Positions 5,080 through 12,964 of a stretch of 22,194 bases of DNA are shown in pieces (the stretch's first letter is position 1; the number at the start of each line of letters is the position of its first letter). The stretch spans positions 1 to 22,194 of the IMG/VR virus record IMGVR_UViG_3300027896_000248, one strand, 5' to 3'. Below the pieces are notes generated by a model. It was not told the origin of the DNA. It did no database searches and saw only the letters and a program-made list of their open reading frames with translations. The stretch comes from a virus. The translations under genes were made by a program, and so were the position numbers.

Positions 5080-5268
5080 ATGAGAATAGTACAGAGACCT
5101 CAGAGTAGATTAAGAAAATGGTCAGGGTCAAGGTCAAGGTCAGGGTCATGGTCATGGTCAGGGTCAGGGTCAGGGTCAGGGTCAAGGTCAAGGTCATGGT
5201 CAGGGTCAAGGTCAGGGTCATGGTCAGGGTCATGGTCAGGGTCAAGGTCAAGGTCAGGGTTAGTATAA
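5080..5268 (+). CDS. Possible Ser-(Gly/Arg/Trp) repeat protein
   Basis: 62 residues from ATG 5080, two bases after the preceding stop, beginning MRIVQRPQSRLRKW and continuing as Ser alternating with Gly, Arg or Trp to a C-terminal GLV. The repeat comes from hexamers read as TCA-NGG, where N is G, A or T. All three + frames are open through the array, so openness is weak evidence for coding. The main support is the well-placed start and the basic non-repetitive N-terminus. A rival frame, ATG 5118 to TAA 5280-5282, would encode Val alternating with Arg/Lys/Met (54 residues). The array may instead act as DNA. Confidence 0.4.
   Translation: MRIVQRPQSRLRKWSGSRSRSGSWSWSGSGSGSGSRSRSWSGSRSGSWSGSWSGSRSRSGLV
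5121..5258 (+). repeat. Tandem array of 23 hexamers GTCANG
   Basis: Twenty-three perfect head-to-tail copies of GTCANG occupy 138 bases. Only the fifth base varies, being G 11 times, A 7 times, T 5 times and C never; the other five positions are invariant in every copy. The array lies about 490 bases before the DNA polymerase start. It could be an iteron-like protein-binding array at a replication origin, or a low-complexity coding repeat. Confidence 0.95.
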
Positions 5269-5284
5269 ACAATAACCAATAATA

Positions 5285-5393
5285 GCAGGGAGTAGTGGTG
5301 CAAATAGAAAGACATAGCTGAAAGATGCAGTATGGAAATAAAGCTAGACAAATACCATACAATCTCAGGTGCAACTCCTGGGCTACTCCCTGC
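5285..5393 (+). ncRNA. Structured RNA with an 11-bp closing stem, class unknown
   Basis: GCAGGGAGTAG (5285-5295) pairs perfectly with CTACTCCCTGC (5383-5393). Next to the 3' strand is a 6-bp hairpin, CTCAGG (5364-5369), loop TGCAACT, CCTGGG (5377-5382). A second hairpin pairs GTATGG with CCATAC (starting about 5330 and 5355). The arrangement of a long acceptor-like stem with a 7-base-loop arm stacked on it looks tRNA-like. GGTGCAA occurs twice, once near the 5' side and once in the 3' arm. It is not a standard tRNA. It lies between the hexamer array and the 5416 gene and could be a riboswitch-like leader or an origin structure. Confidence 0.5.
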
Positions 5394-5415
5394 AATTATA
5401 TAAAACTTAAAGTGT

Positions 5416-5748
5416 ATGGTACCTTGTAAATGTATAGATGATACTAAAAAACCACCAGAGATACCTCAGGATAAATGGATAGTGAAAGACGAAGAGTATA
5501 GAGTACTAGCTATCTACATACATGTGAACCAGGGAGGTATACAAGGTATAACATTAGTGGAAAAACCATTGGATGAGACATGTAGACCATACCAGACATT
5601 TGCAATAAAGAGGTTTGCATTTAGGTTAGAGGATATACCGGCACTCATACAGTTAGCAAAGGATTGTAGTGATATACAAACATTAAATGATAGTGAATTG
5701 GCAGAATTGCTACAGGAACAAGTATTGGAAACAGTAGAAAATGAATAG
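5416..5748 (+). CDS. Conserved small phage protein upstream of DNA polymerase
   Basis: 110 residues. The N-terminus MVPCKCIDDTKKPPEIPQDKW is Cys-containing. The middle (YRVLAIYIHVNQGGIQGITLVEKPLD) reads as beta strands, and the C-terminus is an acidic helical tail (DSELAELLQEQVLETVENE). It follows the structured RNA by 22 bases and ends 3 bases before the polymerase start, so it is probably translated from the same transcript. Proteins beginning like this occur in phages of Bacteroides as hypotheticals. No activity can be assigned. Confidence 0.65.
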   Translation: MVPCKCIDDTKKPPEIPQDKWIVKDEEYRVLAIYIHVNQGGIQGITLVEKPLDETCRPYQTFAIKRFAFRLEDIPALIQLAKDCSDIQTLNDSELAELLQEQVLETVENE

Positions 5749-5751
5749 TGT

Positions 5752-7716
5752 ATGGTATATGTAGTAGGATTTGAGGATAATGGATTTGAAAGTGTATCTG
5801 TATCTAAAGCATTTTGGGATTTAAAAGAGTATGATGAAATTCAGGTAGATACAGAAACCACGGGTCTTAATTTTAGAGTTCATGAATTAAAATGCTTGCA
5901 GTTAGGTAATGGTATAAATGAGTATGTTATTCATCCATATCATATACATGAATTTAAAAAGTTACTGGAGACTAAATTGTTAGTATTGCATAATGCTAAA
6001 TTTGACCTCAAATTCCTATATAATGTTGGTATATTCCCTAATAAAGTGTTTGATACCTATATAGCTGAATGTGTACTGTACTGTGGAGATTCATTCCATA
6101 GAAAGGCTCTAAATGTAGTAGTAAAGGATAGATTAGGTATAGACCTGGATAAATCAGTTAGAAAGGGTATAGCAGATAAGGATGTAAAAGGTGAAGTAAT
6201 ACAATATGCAGCAGATGATGTAAAGTACCTAAGTAAATTAAAGGAACATCAATTACAAGAAGCTATACAGAAAGATCTGGTAAAGTGTATAAATCTTGAA
6301 AATGACTTTGTACTAGCATTAGCATATCTGGAATTTTGTGGTATAAAGTTAGATAGGAATAAGTGGCTAGTTAAAATGAAAGCAGATGTTCAGGAATTAG
6401 ATAGGTATAGAGGAATACTAAATAAGTTGATATTTACAAAAGACCTGAAGAAGTATATAGACTATCAATTATCATTGTTTGAAGAGGGTATAGGTACAAC
6501 CATCAATTGGGACTCTCCTAAGCAGGTTATAGAGCTATTTACCGGATTAGGTATAGATTGTTGGGAAACTGTAAAAGGTGTCAAGAAACAGTCTGCAAGT
6601 GCCAAGAGTATAGAGAAATATCAGGATGAATATCCATTTATCAAAGATTATCTGCATTATAAGGAGTTACAAAAAGTAGTAGGCACATATGGAAATAGTT
6701 TCATTAAACAGATAGACTCTGTATCAGGTAGAATATATACTCAATTCAGCCAGATAATGGATACTGGTAGAACTTCATGTGGGGGCAAGAATAAGGATAC
6801 AGGTGAGGAGTTCATAAATCTGCAGAACCTACCAAATAATAAAGGAACTAGAAGTTGCTTTGTAAGTGAAGAAGGTAATGTAATAGTAGATGCGGATTAC
6901 TCATCAATGGAGGTAGTAGTACTTACTAATAAATCAATGGAATCAGGACTATTAGAGTTCTTCGATAAAGGGTATACAGACTTTCATAGCTATAATGCTA
7001 AGAAGATATATCCGGAGTTATCTGAAAAGACCTTTGAGGAAGTTAAAGAGCAATATAATCATCTAAGGCAGAATGCAAAAGTTGGTGGATTTACAGTAGC
7101 ATTTGGTGGTGTAGGAAAGACAGTAGCAGATAATCTAAAAATATCTGAAGAAGATGGTAATAGATTCTATGAATTGTATTTCCAGGCATTTCCAAATTTA
7201 AAAGAACATTATAAGAAATGTGAAGACCAAGCCTATAAAGATGGGTATATACTGATAGATGAAAGAAATAAGCGGAAGTGTTTTATCTACAATCATAGTA
7301 GGTATAAAGAGTTGCATAAAGAGTTTAATAGGCAATTCTGGGATAAGTATAAAACATTAAAGCAAACCCCAGATAACTATCAGTTTGTAGCAATGAAGGA
7401 AAAGGTGAAGGAGTATTTCCAGATAAAGGGAAATATAAGCAGAATGGCATACAACTATCCAGTGCAAGGAACTGCTGCCAGTATAGCAAAGATTGCCGGT
7501 ATAAAGTTCTTCAATTGGATAAAAGAACAGAAGTTGATAGATATAGTGAAGATAGTATCATTTGTACATGACCAATATCTAGTAGAATGTCCTAAAGCAA
7601 TACAGGATAAAGTAAAAGAAGCATTAGTAAAAAGTATGGAGGATGCAGGAGCATTATATTTTACAAGAGTACTACTTAGAGCATCAGCAGAAATTGATAC
7701 TGCATGGAGCCATTAA
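5752..7716 (+). CDS. polA: Family A DNA polymerase with 3'-5' exonuclease domain
   Basis: 654 residues; replicates phage DNA. The N-terminal proofreading domain has ExoI D33-T-E35, ExoII HNAKFD with D85, and ExoIII Y152-A-A-D-D156. The polymerase domain has motif A DADYSSMEVVVL with D382, preceded by the template-binding DTGRTSCGG. Motif B is R439-x3-K443-x3-F447 on the O helix; Phe at this site usually means discrimination against dideoxynucleotides. Motif C is VHDQYLVE with D607, where the usual HDE reads HDQ. There is no 5'-3' exonuclease domain, as in most phage members. The start ATG 5752 is 3 bases after the upstream stop. All metal-binding Asp residues are present, so it should be active. 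Confidence 0.95.
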   Translation: MVYVVGFEDNGFESVSVSKAFWDLKEYDEIQVDTETTGLNFRVHELKCLQLGNGINEYVIHPYHIHEFKKLLETKLLVLHNAKFDLKFLYNVGIFPNKVFDTYIAECVLYCGDSFHRKALNVVVKDRLGIDLDKSVRKGIADKDVKGEVIQYAADDVKYLSKLKEHQLQEAIQKDLVKCINLENDFVLALAYLEFCGIKLDRNKWLVKMKADVQELDRYRGILNKLIFTKDLKKYIDYQLSLFEEGIGTTINWDSPKQVIELFTGLGIDCWETVKGVKKQSASAKSIEKYQDEYPFIKDYLHYKELQKVVGTYGNSFIKQIDSVSGRIYTQFSQIMDTGRTSCGGKNKDTGEEFINLQNLPNNKGTRSCFVSEEGNVIVDADYSSMEVVVLTNKSMESGLLEFFDKGYTDFHSYNAKKIYPELSEKTFEEVKEQYNHLRQNAKVGGFTVAFGGVGKTVADNLKISEEDGNRFYELYFQAFPNLKEHYKKCEDQAYKDGYILIDERNKRKCFIYNHSRYKELHKEFNRQFWDKYKTLKQTPDNYQFVAMKEKVKEYFQIKGNISRMAYNYPVQGTAASIAKIAGIKFFNWIKEQKLIDIVKIVSFVHDQYLVECPKAIQDKVKEALVKSMEDAGALYFTRVLLRASAEIDTAWSH

Positions 7717-7774
7717 ACTAACACATATAGGACGTAAACCAAAGTATAGTAGTAATAGTTAAAAAATAAATAAA

Positions 7775-8203
7775 ATGAAGATAGTAGTGAATAAATGTTA
7801 TGGTGGATGGGGAGTATCTGTAGAAGCTCTGAAAGCGTTGTATCTAATGAAAAGTAATGCTGTAAAAAGTACAACAATTAAAGAGTATTATGGAAGAAAT
7901 TCAACTAAGAAATGGGAAAAAGATAAAGCAGAGTATCTACCTATAGGGGATGGTATATGGGCACATAAAATGGATTTCAATATATGGGATGAAAAAACTC
8001 CAAATGTGCTATATGATATAAATAACAGAAGTGATGAAGCGAGAACTAATAACGATTTAATAGAGTTAATAGAAAATGGTAAAATAAATGTAAATGGTAA
8101 TTATGCAGACCTAAGAGTAGTAGAAATACCAGATAACGTAGAATGGGAAATTGATGAATATGACGGTATTGAAAGTATACATGAAAAGCATAGAAGTTGG
8201 TAA
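7775..8203 (+). CDS. Conserved phage protein of unknown function
   Basis: 142 residues starting MKIVVNKCYGGWGVSVEAL, a signature I associate with a widely spread phage family. A second conserved block near the C-terminus, ADLRVVEIPDNVEWEIDEYD followed by G and a His-rich end (IHEKHRSW), fits the same family. The middle contains a variable lysine-rich segment. It is soluble and probably a single domain. It sits between DNA polymerase and the helicase region, which suggests but does not prove a link with replication. The spacer after polymerase is A-rich with no hairpin. Confidence 0.7.
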   Translation: MKIVVNKCYGGWGVSVEALKALYLMKSNAVKSTTIKEYYGRNSTKKWEKDKAEYLPIGDGIWAHKMDFNIWDEKTPNVLYDINNRSDEARTNNDLIELIENGKINVNGNYADLRVVEIPDNVEWEIDEYDGIESIHEKHRSW

Positions 8204-8243
8204 TAAAATAAGTTGAATAAATCCAAAATAAATAGGTAGAAAA

Positions 8244-8276
8244 TTGAAAATAATAGGGTACAATATCGTACCTTGG
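8244..8276 (+). promoter_or_regulatory. Weak promoter-like site with inverted repeat before the helicase operon
   Basis: TACCTTGG at 8269-8276 differs at one base from TAnnTTTG, and TTG at 8244-8246 lies 22 bases upstream. GGTAC (8257-8261) and GTACC (8268-8272) form a 5-bp inverted repeat overlapping the -7-like box. The gap 8204-8299 holds no gene, so a promoter here is plausible but poorly supported. Confidence 0.25.
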
Positions 8277-8299
8277 AACACCCATAAATTGAACTAACT

Positions 8300-8872
8300 A
8301 TGGCAAAACAAATCTTAGAAGAGCAGTATAATGAGGTAGTGAAGTATATACAGAGTATATTAAAAGAAAGAGGTAAAGGATATATAGATAGAGGTACTGT
8401 GATGTTGGATATAATAGACTTACCACAAATATGCACCTACCAAAGCTACCTGGGTAGTATACCAAAGAAGGGTAAGGTGAAGGCTAAAGTGTTACCAGAA
8501 GTAGAAAGTGCATTTGAGAAGTTCTGGGTAGAGTATCCATCAACATCAAAGTTTGAGTATAATGGTAAGAAGTTCATGGGTGAAAGGGTACTTAAGGCCA
8601 ACAAGCAAGTGTGCCTAAAGCTGTACAGTGATATCTTAAATAGCTGGACCAGGAAAATAACAGAATCCTCAGAATCAATACTGAAGGCAATGAAGGTACA
8701 AGTACAGACAATAAAAATAGAAAGCTATAAGACAGGACAGAATAGGATGCAGTATATGTCATCAATAGAGGTATATCTGAGGCAGAAGAAGTATGAAGCC
8801 TGGTTAGGTGAGGAAATGCCGGTAGATGAAACAGTAACTAAGAAAGTGTATCAGAACTCAACAGATATGTAA
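8300..8872 (+). CDS. Possible replication accessory protein (helicase-loader-like position)
   Basis: 190 residues, mostly helical and basic. No Walker motif is present. The segment AFEKFWVEYPSTSKFEYNGK at about residue 71 recalls the FxxFWxxYP motif found in phage replisome-organiser and helicase-loader proteins, though here it is followed by its own pattern (GERVLKANKQVCLKLYSDIL). The stop overlaps the helicase start (TAATG), implying coupled translation and a shared task. A helicase-loading or primase-bridging role is inferred from this motif and the position. The product may instead be an unrelated phage protein. Confidence 0.6.
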   Translation: MAKQILEEQYNEVVKYIQSILKERGKGYIDRGTVMLDIIDLPQICTYQSYLGSIPKKGKVKAKVLPEVESAFEKFWVEYPSTSKFEYNGKKFMGERVLKANKQVCLKLYSDILNSWTRKITESSESILKAMKVQVQTIKIESYKTGQNRMQYMSSIEVYLRQKKYEAWLGEEMPVDETVTKKVYQNSTDM

Positions 8873-9996
8873 TGTTAAGTGATTTCCAACAATTAAAGAA
8901 TGAAGTAGAAGAGGGAATACTAGGTAAGAACCAAGGTATACCAATACACTTGCCAAAAGTAGGTAGATACCTAAGTATACGACAATCAGTATATACCTTG
9001 ATAGGAGGATTTAGTGGTACAGGTAAGACAGGACTAGTAGATAGTCTCTATGTACTAGAACCATATATGTGGTTATTAGAGAATAGGGGAAAGACAGACC
9101 TTAAAATAGAATGGGTATATAGGTCTATGGAACGTAAAAAAATCCATAAGTTAGGAAAATGGGCATGTTACTACATATGGAGAAAGTACGGAGTACTGAT
9201 AGAACCTGCAAAGTTAATGGGGTGGAGACAGGAGAAGTTGAATGAACAGGAGAAGAGGTATTTTGACCTATGTGAGGAGTTTTTTGAGACCATGCAGGAT
9301 AGTAAGATGATAACCATTATAGATGGTCAGGAGAATCCACGGGGAGTATATCTACATGCCAAAGAATACATGTTAGCAAGAGGTACTGAAGAAAAAGTAG
9401 GATTTGAAAGGAAATATACACTTAACGACCCTAATCTAATAGTACAACTGGTAATAGATACAATAGGTAAATGTCGGTTGGAAACTGTAGATGGAGCTAA
9501 AGACCGAAAGAGTACTACAGATAAAATGTCCGAGTATTGTTCAGAGCTAAGGGATATATACCACATGAGTCCTATAGTAATAAGCCAGTTCAATACATCA
9601 ATAGCAAGCCAGTTGTACAATAAAGCACCAGACCCAGAACCTACACCTGAAAGCTATAAGAATACCGGTAATATGTTTGAGGACTGCGATGTAAGTTTGG
9701 CCCTGTTTAATCCCTATAGATACAAGGTGTATGACCACATGGGGCATAAAATACCAGAGTTTGTAGATACATCAGGAGGTATACATCATGGGGCTAATTA
9801 CTTCAGATCATTAAAGCTATTGAAATCTAGTTTTAGCGAGGATGATCTGAGGTTTGGCTTGAGCTTCATGGGACAAATAGGATACTGGAGAGACCTACCC
9901 AAGGCATCTGAGATAGAGGAATTTGAAAGATTGGTAACTGTAAAAGGTCAAGGGTTTTATGATAACATCAAAAATCTAATGTGGTTTAACGATTAA
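8872..9996 (+). CDS. Replicative DNA helicase, DnaB/RecA-like ATPase
   Basis: 374 residues. Walker A is GGFSGTGKT (residues 45-53, with K52). A Walker B-like strand is LIVQLVIDTIGKC, and SPIVISQFN supplies the Gln sensor typical of the DnaB family motif H3. DnaB proteins form hexameric rings that unwind DNA ahead of the polymerase. The N-terminal primase-binding domain of bacterial DnaB is missing; the ATPase core begins within about 40 residues of the start, as in many phage helicases. The segment VEWVYRSMERKK-like after Walker A corresponds to the family motif containing a conserved Glu. It starts inside the stop of the upstream gene (TAATG). Confidence 0.85.
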   Translation: MLSDFQQLKNEVEEGILGKNQGIPIHLPKVGRYLSIRQSVYTLIGGFSGTGKTGLVDSLYVLEPYMWLLENRGKTDLKIEWVYRSMERKKIHKLGKWACYYIWRKYGVLIEPAKLMGWRQEKLNEQEKRYFDLCEEFFETMQDSKMITIIDGQENPRGVYLHAKEYMLARGTEEKVGFERKYTLNDPNLIVQLVIDTIGKCRLETVDGAKDRKSTTDKMSEYCSELRDIYHMSPIVISQFNTSIASQLYNKAPDPEPTPESYKNTGNMFEDCDVSLALFNPYRYKVYDHMGHKIPEFVDTSGGIHHGANYFRSLKLLKSSFSEDDLRFGLSFMGQIGYWRDLPKASEIEEFERLVTVKGQGFYDNIKNLMWFND

Positions 9997-10009
9997 AACA
10001 ACAAACAAA

Positions 10010-10189
10010 ATGAGTCCAGAAGAGATAAAAAAAGAATGTGATAAGTTAAAAGCCTATATGGAAAAAGAAGGGTTAACTTACCCAGATGTAGGGACATGGT
10101 ACTATAAAGGTGCTATGATGGTACTGGAGAGTGAAGAATATAAAGAATTGCAGGAAAAAGCATGGAAGTATGACCAACTAAACAAATAA
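10010..10189 (+). CDS. Small helical protein, hypothetical (59 residues)
   Basis: ATG 10010 follows the helicase stop after a 13-base A-rich gap; the frame ends at TAA 10187-10189. The protein reads MSPEEIKKECDKLKAYMEKE, then GLTYPDVGTWYYKGAMMVLE and SEEYKELQEKAWKYDQLNK. It is highly charged and probably two or three helices. Codon use matches its neighbours, and the next gene starts 4 bases later. Function unknown. Confidence 0.65.
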   Translation: MSPEEIKKECDKLKAYMEKEGLTYPDVGTWYYKGAMMVLESEEYKELQEKAWKYDQLNK

Positions 10190-10193
10190 CCTT

Positions 10194-11036
10194 ATGAAAG
10201 ATAGAGAACAGATAAAAAGTATAATAACAACAATACTAAAAGAAGAGTATATAAAATCTTCACACGAACAAACTGCAGATAAGATATTAGCAGTTATGGA
10301 TAAACAGAAACAGTCTTCTCCGGTAGAAGGTAAAGGATGGGAGATATATGAATATAAAACACCGATAGAGGGTGCAATATATACTCTCTTACCTGGGGGA
10401 AAATATAAAAACCTGAAATTAAGTGATGCAACATGGGAAGCAGAGACCTTTAATCATGGTGAGATCATAAACGCAGTAAGACTAACCTCTACCGGAGAGA
10501 TATACCGCATAGGAGATACAATAGTACATAATAATAATAGAGAGAAAGAGGCATTCACTATAAAGAAGTTCAGAACAGATGATAGTGGATACTATATGTA
10601 TGCAAATGGTGATAATAACTATCAACAAGCAAGACAAGAGTATTGGAAAAAAGTACCACAACCAGTAACAGTACAAATGGATAGCCAGGAGTACAGGATG
10701 TATAGAGAATGGAAAGAGAAACAGGAACCATTGATAATAACAGATGATGGTGTAAAATTCTATAATGAATTGGATGAAGTATGGCTAATAAATGGAGATG
10801 GAAAACCTAATGTAAATCCAAGTCTTGTGAAAAATTGTGGAAAACATGTAAGAGAAAGACAACAGTTAGGTAATGGAAATACATGGCATATATTCAGTAC
10901 AAAAGAAAAAATGGATGAGTATATACTGATGAATAAACCATTGCTGAGTGTAAGAAATATAATAGATAATTGTAAAATAGGACCAATGGAAGATTGGCTG
11001 AAAGTATTAGCAAAAGAACAACTAAACAAACAGTAA
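10194..11036 (+). CDS. Phage protein of unknown function, two-part architecture
   Basis: 280 residues. The N-terminus (about 1-45) is a helical segment, followed by a beta-rich middle with Trp and Tyr clusters and repeated short polar turns. The C-terminal part contains WHIFSTKEKMDEYILMNKP and LLSVRNI, a pattern (FSTxEKxxEYILMNKPxLS) recurring in hypothetical proteins of gut phages. No catalytic motif is visible. It lies between the helicase and the split NTPase, within the replication module, and ends 1 base before the NTPase start. Confidence 0.65.
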   Translation: MKDREQIKSIITTILKEEYIKSSHEQTADKILAVMDKQKQSSPVEGKGWEIYEYKTPIEGAIYTLLPGGKYKNLKLSDATWEAETFNHGEIINAVRLTSTGEIYRIGDTIVHNNNREKEAFTIKKFRTDDSGYYMYANGDNNYQQARQEYWKKVPQPVTVQMDSQEYRMYREWKEKQEPLIITDDGVKFYNELDEVWLINGDGKPNVNPSLVKNCGKHVRERQQLGNGNTWHIFSTKEKMDEYILMNKPLLSVRNIIDNCKIGPMEDWLKVLAKEQLNKQ

Positions 11037-11037
11037 T

Positions 11038-11655
11038 ATGAAGGAAAAACAAGAACAAGAAAAGGAAATGGGTATAGTACTACCTACTCAGAAGTCAGAG
11101 CCATCTAAGATAAACCCAAGTACATTGATACTCTTTGGGTTGCAAAAGTGTGGAAAGACCACTACTCTTAGTCTATTAGAGAACTGCCTGGTCCTGGATA
11201 CAGAAGAAGGTACGGGATTTGTAAGTGTACTAAAGCTGTCTCCACCTAAAGGAGGGCCGGTGAGTAAAATGAAATGGTTGAAAGATGCTGCAAAAAGCAT
11301 TATGGATGCAGGAAGACCTTATGACTATGTAGCTATTGATACCTTTACACAGGTAGATGAATGGGCTGAGTTCAGTGCAACATACAAGTATATGAATAGT
11401 GTTACCGGACAAAAGTTCAATAGGGATAAAGCCGGACAGATGTTAAAACCTGATCATCCTGACTATGAAACTGTACATAATATACCAAATGGATATGGAT
11501 ACAGGTTCAGTAGACAAGAGATGATAGATGTATATGAACTGACCAAAGATCTTGGAAAGATATGCACTATATATGTATGCCATGTAAGCGATAAGTCAGT
11601 AGTGTCTAAAATAAGTAATCAGGAAGTAGTAACGAGAGATATAAGCCTTACCGGT
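11038..11655 (+). CDS. AAA/RecA-type NTPase, exon 1 (Sak4/AAA_24-like recombination ATPase)
   Basis: First 206 residues of a 264-residue protein interrupted by a group I intron. Walker A is GLQKCGKT (34-41, with K40). The Walker B strand is YDYVAID with D101. The exon ends with DISLTG, where members of this family continue into GKVK. Without splicing, ribosomes would add only KMNLN and stop at 11673. The family belongs to phage ATPases with a RecA core linked to single-strand annealing and recombination (Sak4-like). The location next to an SSB-like gene fits this role. Joining to exon 2 restores LTG-KVKDIIGRRVDAIGY in one frame. Confidence 0.85.
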
Positions 11656-12761
11656 AAAATGAATTTAAATTAAGTTTGGTATAGTCAAGAATAGGTATTA
11701 CCTTTACTGGATAAATATCTTAATTTTATGGCAGGTACATCAAAAGGAAATGAAGCAAGTAAGCAAAGAGCTATTATAAGAGTTGAAAACGCATATAACT
11801 ATTGGTTAGGTAATAAAGAGAAAGGAATGAAAAAAGCCGCATCTATGTTCAAAACAGACTATATGAAACTTAGAAATCATATAGAAAAAAATGGACATAA
11901 TTTATTATCATGTAACCCTGAAACATTTTCTTCAATAAATACAGAAGAAAAAGCGTATTGGTTAGGATTTCTGTATGCTGATGGGTCAGTTGGTTTAAAG
12001 AATAATGATGTGGAGTTAGCATTACAAGATTCCGATAATAACCATTTAGAAAAGTTCAAAACTTTTATAGGTAGTAGTAATAATATCAAAATAGATAGCT
12101 ATAGATGTAGATTAGTAGTATGTAATACAATTTTCAAGGAAAATTTAGTAAAATGGGGATGTACTGCACAAAAATCCCTCAAAATAAAATTTCCAGGTAT
12201 AGATAAAGAGCTTGTTAGACATTTCATTCGTGGTTATTTCGATGGAGATGGTTGTATATCAAGAGCTTGTTCTGATTGTTTATGGCATACAGCTTCTATT
12301 GCATGTGGATCTGAAGCATTTATAAACTCATTAAGTGTAATAATAGAAGAGTTTTGCAATGTTAAAACAACTGTATATAGAAAGTCTAAAGGGTCTAATA
12401 CATTTATAATATGTTTTGATGGTAAAAGATTTACAAAATTCATTAATTGGATATACAAAGACTGTAAAATATTCTTGGATAGAAAATATCAAAGATATTT
12501 AGATTCTGTTGCCGTTGTATTAAGCGATTAGTACAATTATAACTGGACAAAAACGGTGAAGGGTGGGATTCCTAATACCGTGCTAAACTGATAAACTAAA
12601 AAATATCAGTCAGTGTAACGCATAGGTACTGAAAACTGGAAACAGAATAAAATGTACCCAAGAGTGTCCGGCATCTCAAGTAGATGAAAATATATGCTGA
12701 GCTTACAATAATAAGAATTGTAAGAACATGAGGATAAAAAGCCACATGGGTAACAAAACTG
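11656..12761 (+). mobile_element. Group I intron with LAGLIDADG gene, inserted in the NTPase gene
   Basis: The intron follows exon base T11655 and ends with G12761, the group I rule of U before and G at the end. The core is complete after the inserted ORF. P3 is CTGGACA (12543-12549) with TGTCCGG (12665-12671). P4 is ACGGT (12553-12557) with ACCGT (12577-12581). P6 is ACTGATA (12587-12593) with TATCAGT (12604-12610). P7 is GCATA (12620-12624) with TATGC (12693-12697). P8 is CATCT (12672-12676) with AGATG (12682-12686), then J8/7 AAAATA. P9 is CTTACAAT (12702-12709) with ATTGTAAG (12717-12724). P1 can form between exon TACCGG and intron TTTGGTA (11675-11681). Precise removal keeps the host frame. 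Confidence 0.9.
11728..12531 (+). CDS. LAGLIDADG homing endonuclease, intron-encoded
   Basis: 267 residues. Two LAGLIDADG helices are visible: WLGFLYADG (78-86) and FIRGYFDGDG (166-175), with their acidic catalytic residues, so it should act as a monomer that cuts the intronless NTPase allele. The N-terminus (about 22-52) contains a helix-turn-helix-like segment, EKGMKKAASMFKTDYMKLRN. It lies inside the group I intron between P1 and P3, in the same direction as the host gene. Codon use (TCT, TTA, AAT) differs from the phage neighbours. The start ATG 11728 is preceded by TTAATTTT and lacks a strong ribosome site. It ends with TAG 12529-12531. Confidence 0.9.
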   Translation: MAGTSKGNEASKQRAIIRVENAYNYWLGNKEKGMKKAASMFKTDYMKLRNHIEKNGHNLLSCNPETFSSINTEEKAYWLGFLYADGSVGLKNNDVELALQDSDNNHLEKFKTFIGSSNNIKIDSYRCRLVVCNTIFKENLVKWGCTAQKSLKIKFPGIDKELVRHFIRGYFDGDGCISRACSDCLWHTASIACGSEAFINSLSVIIEEFCNVKTTVYRKSKGSNTFIICFDGKRFTKFINWIYKDCKIFLDRKYQRYLDSVAVVLSD

Positions 12762-12938
12762 AAAGTAAAGGATATAATAGGAAGGCGTGTAGATGCTATA
12801 GGTTATGTATATAACCAGGAAGGTAGTACAATGATATCCTTCAAAGGAAATGAGGAAAAGATAGGAGGTATAAGGGCCAAACATATTGTAGGCTATGAGG
12901 GACCTCTTGTGTGGGATAAGATATTTATTAAAGAATAA
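12762..12938 (+). CDS. AAA/RecA-type NTPase, exon 2
   Basis: The C-terminal 58 residues of the split NTPase, read as KVKDIIGRRVDAIGYVYNQE and ending VWDKIFIKE before TAA 12936-12938. In intact family members LTGKVK runs directly into a VDAIG strand; here VKDIIGRRVDAIGY continues exactly from LTG in exon 1. This exon has no start codon of its own at the junction, so it is expressed only after splicing. The next gene starts 26 bases downstream after an A-rich spacer. Confidence 0.85.
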   Translation, partial: KVKDIIGRRVDAIGYVYNQEGSTMISFKGNEEKIGGIRAKHIVGYEGPLVWDKIFIKE

Positions 12939-12964
12939 GTTAACATAAAACAAAAAGTAAAAGT

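Noticed and set aside
5121-5258. CRISPR array.
   Set aside because: Units are 6 bases with no spacers.
5121-5258. Diversity-generating retroelement target.
   Set aside because: No reverse transcriptase, template repeat or accessory gene in the window; variation is inside a tandem repeat, not against a template copy.
5072-5395. Long minus-strand frames across the hexamer array (Thr-Leu/Met or Asp-Pro/Leu/His repeats).
   Set aside because: They are open only because the hexamer repeat has no stop in those frames; no start context, and every other gene is on the + strand.
8101-8436. Minus-strand frame of 111 codons.
   Set aside because: It crosses the end of one good + gene, an intergenic gap and the start of another; its composition is that of a shadow frame.
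11038-11673. NTPase gene taken as ending at TAA 11671-11673.
   Set aside because: The last five codons are intron sequence; exon 2 at 12762 continues the family motif in frame.
11728-12531. Intein rather than intron-encoded endonuclease.
   Set aside because: The frame is closed before the gene by a stop at 11673 and after it by TAG 12531; no intein splicing motifs flank it, while group I helices do.
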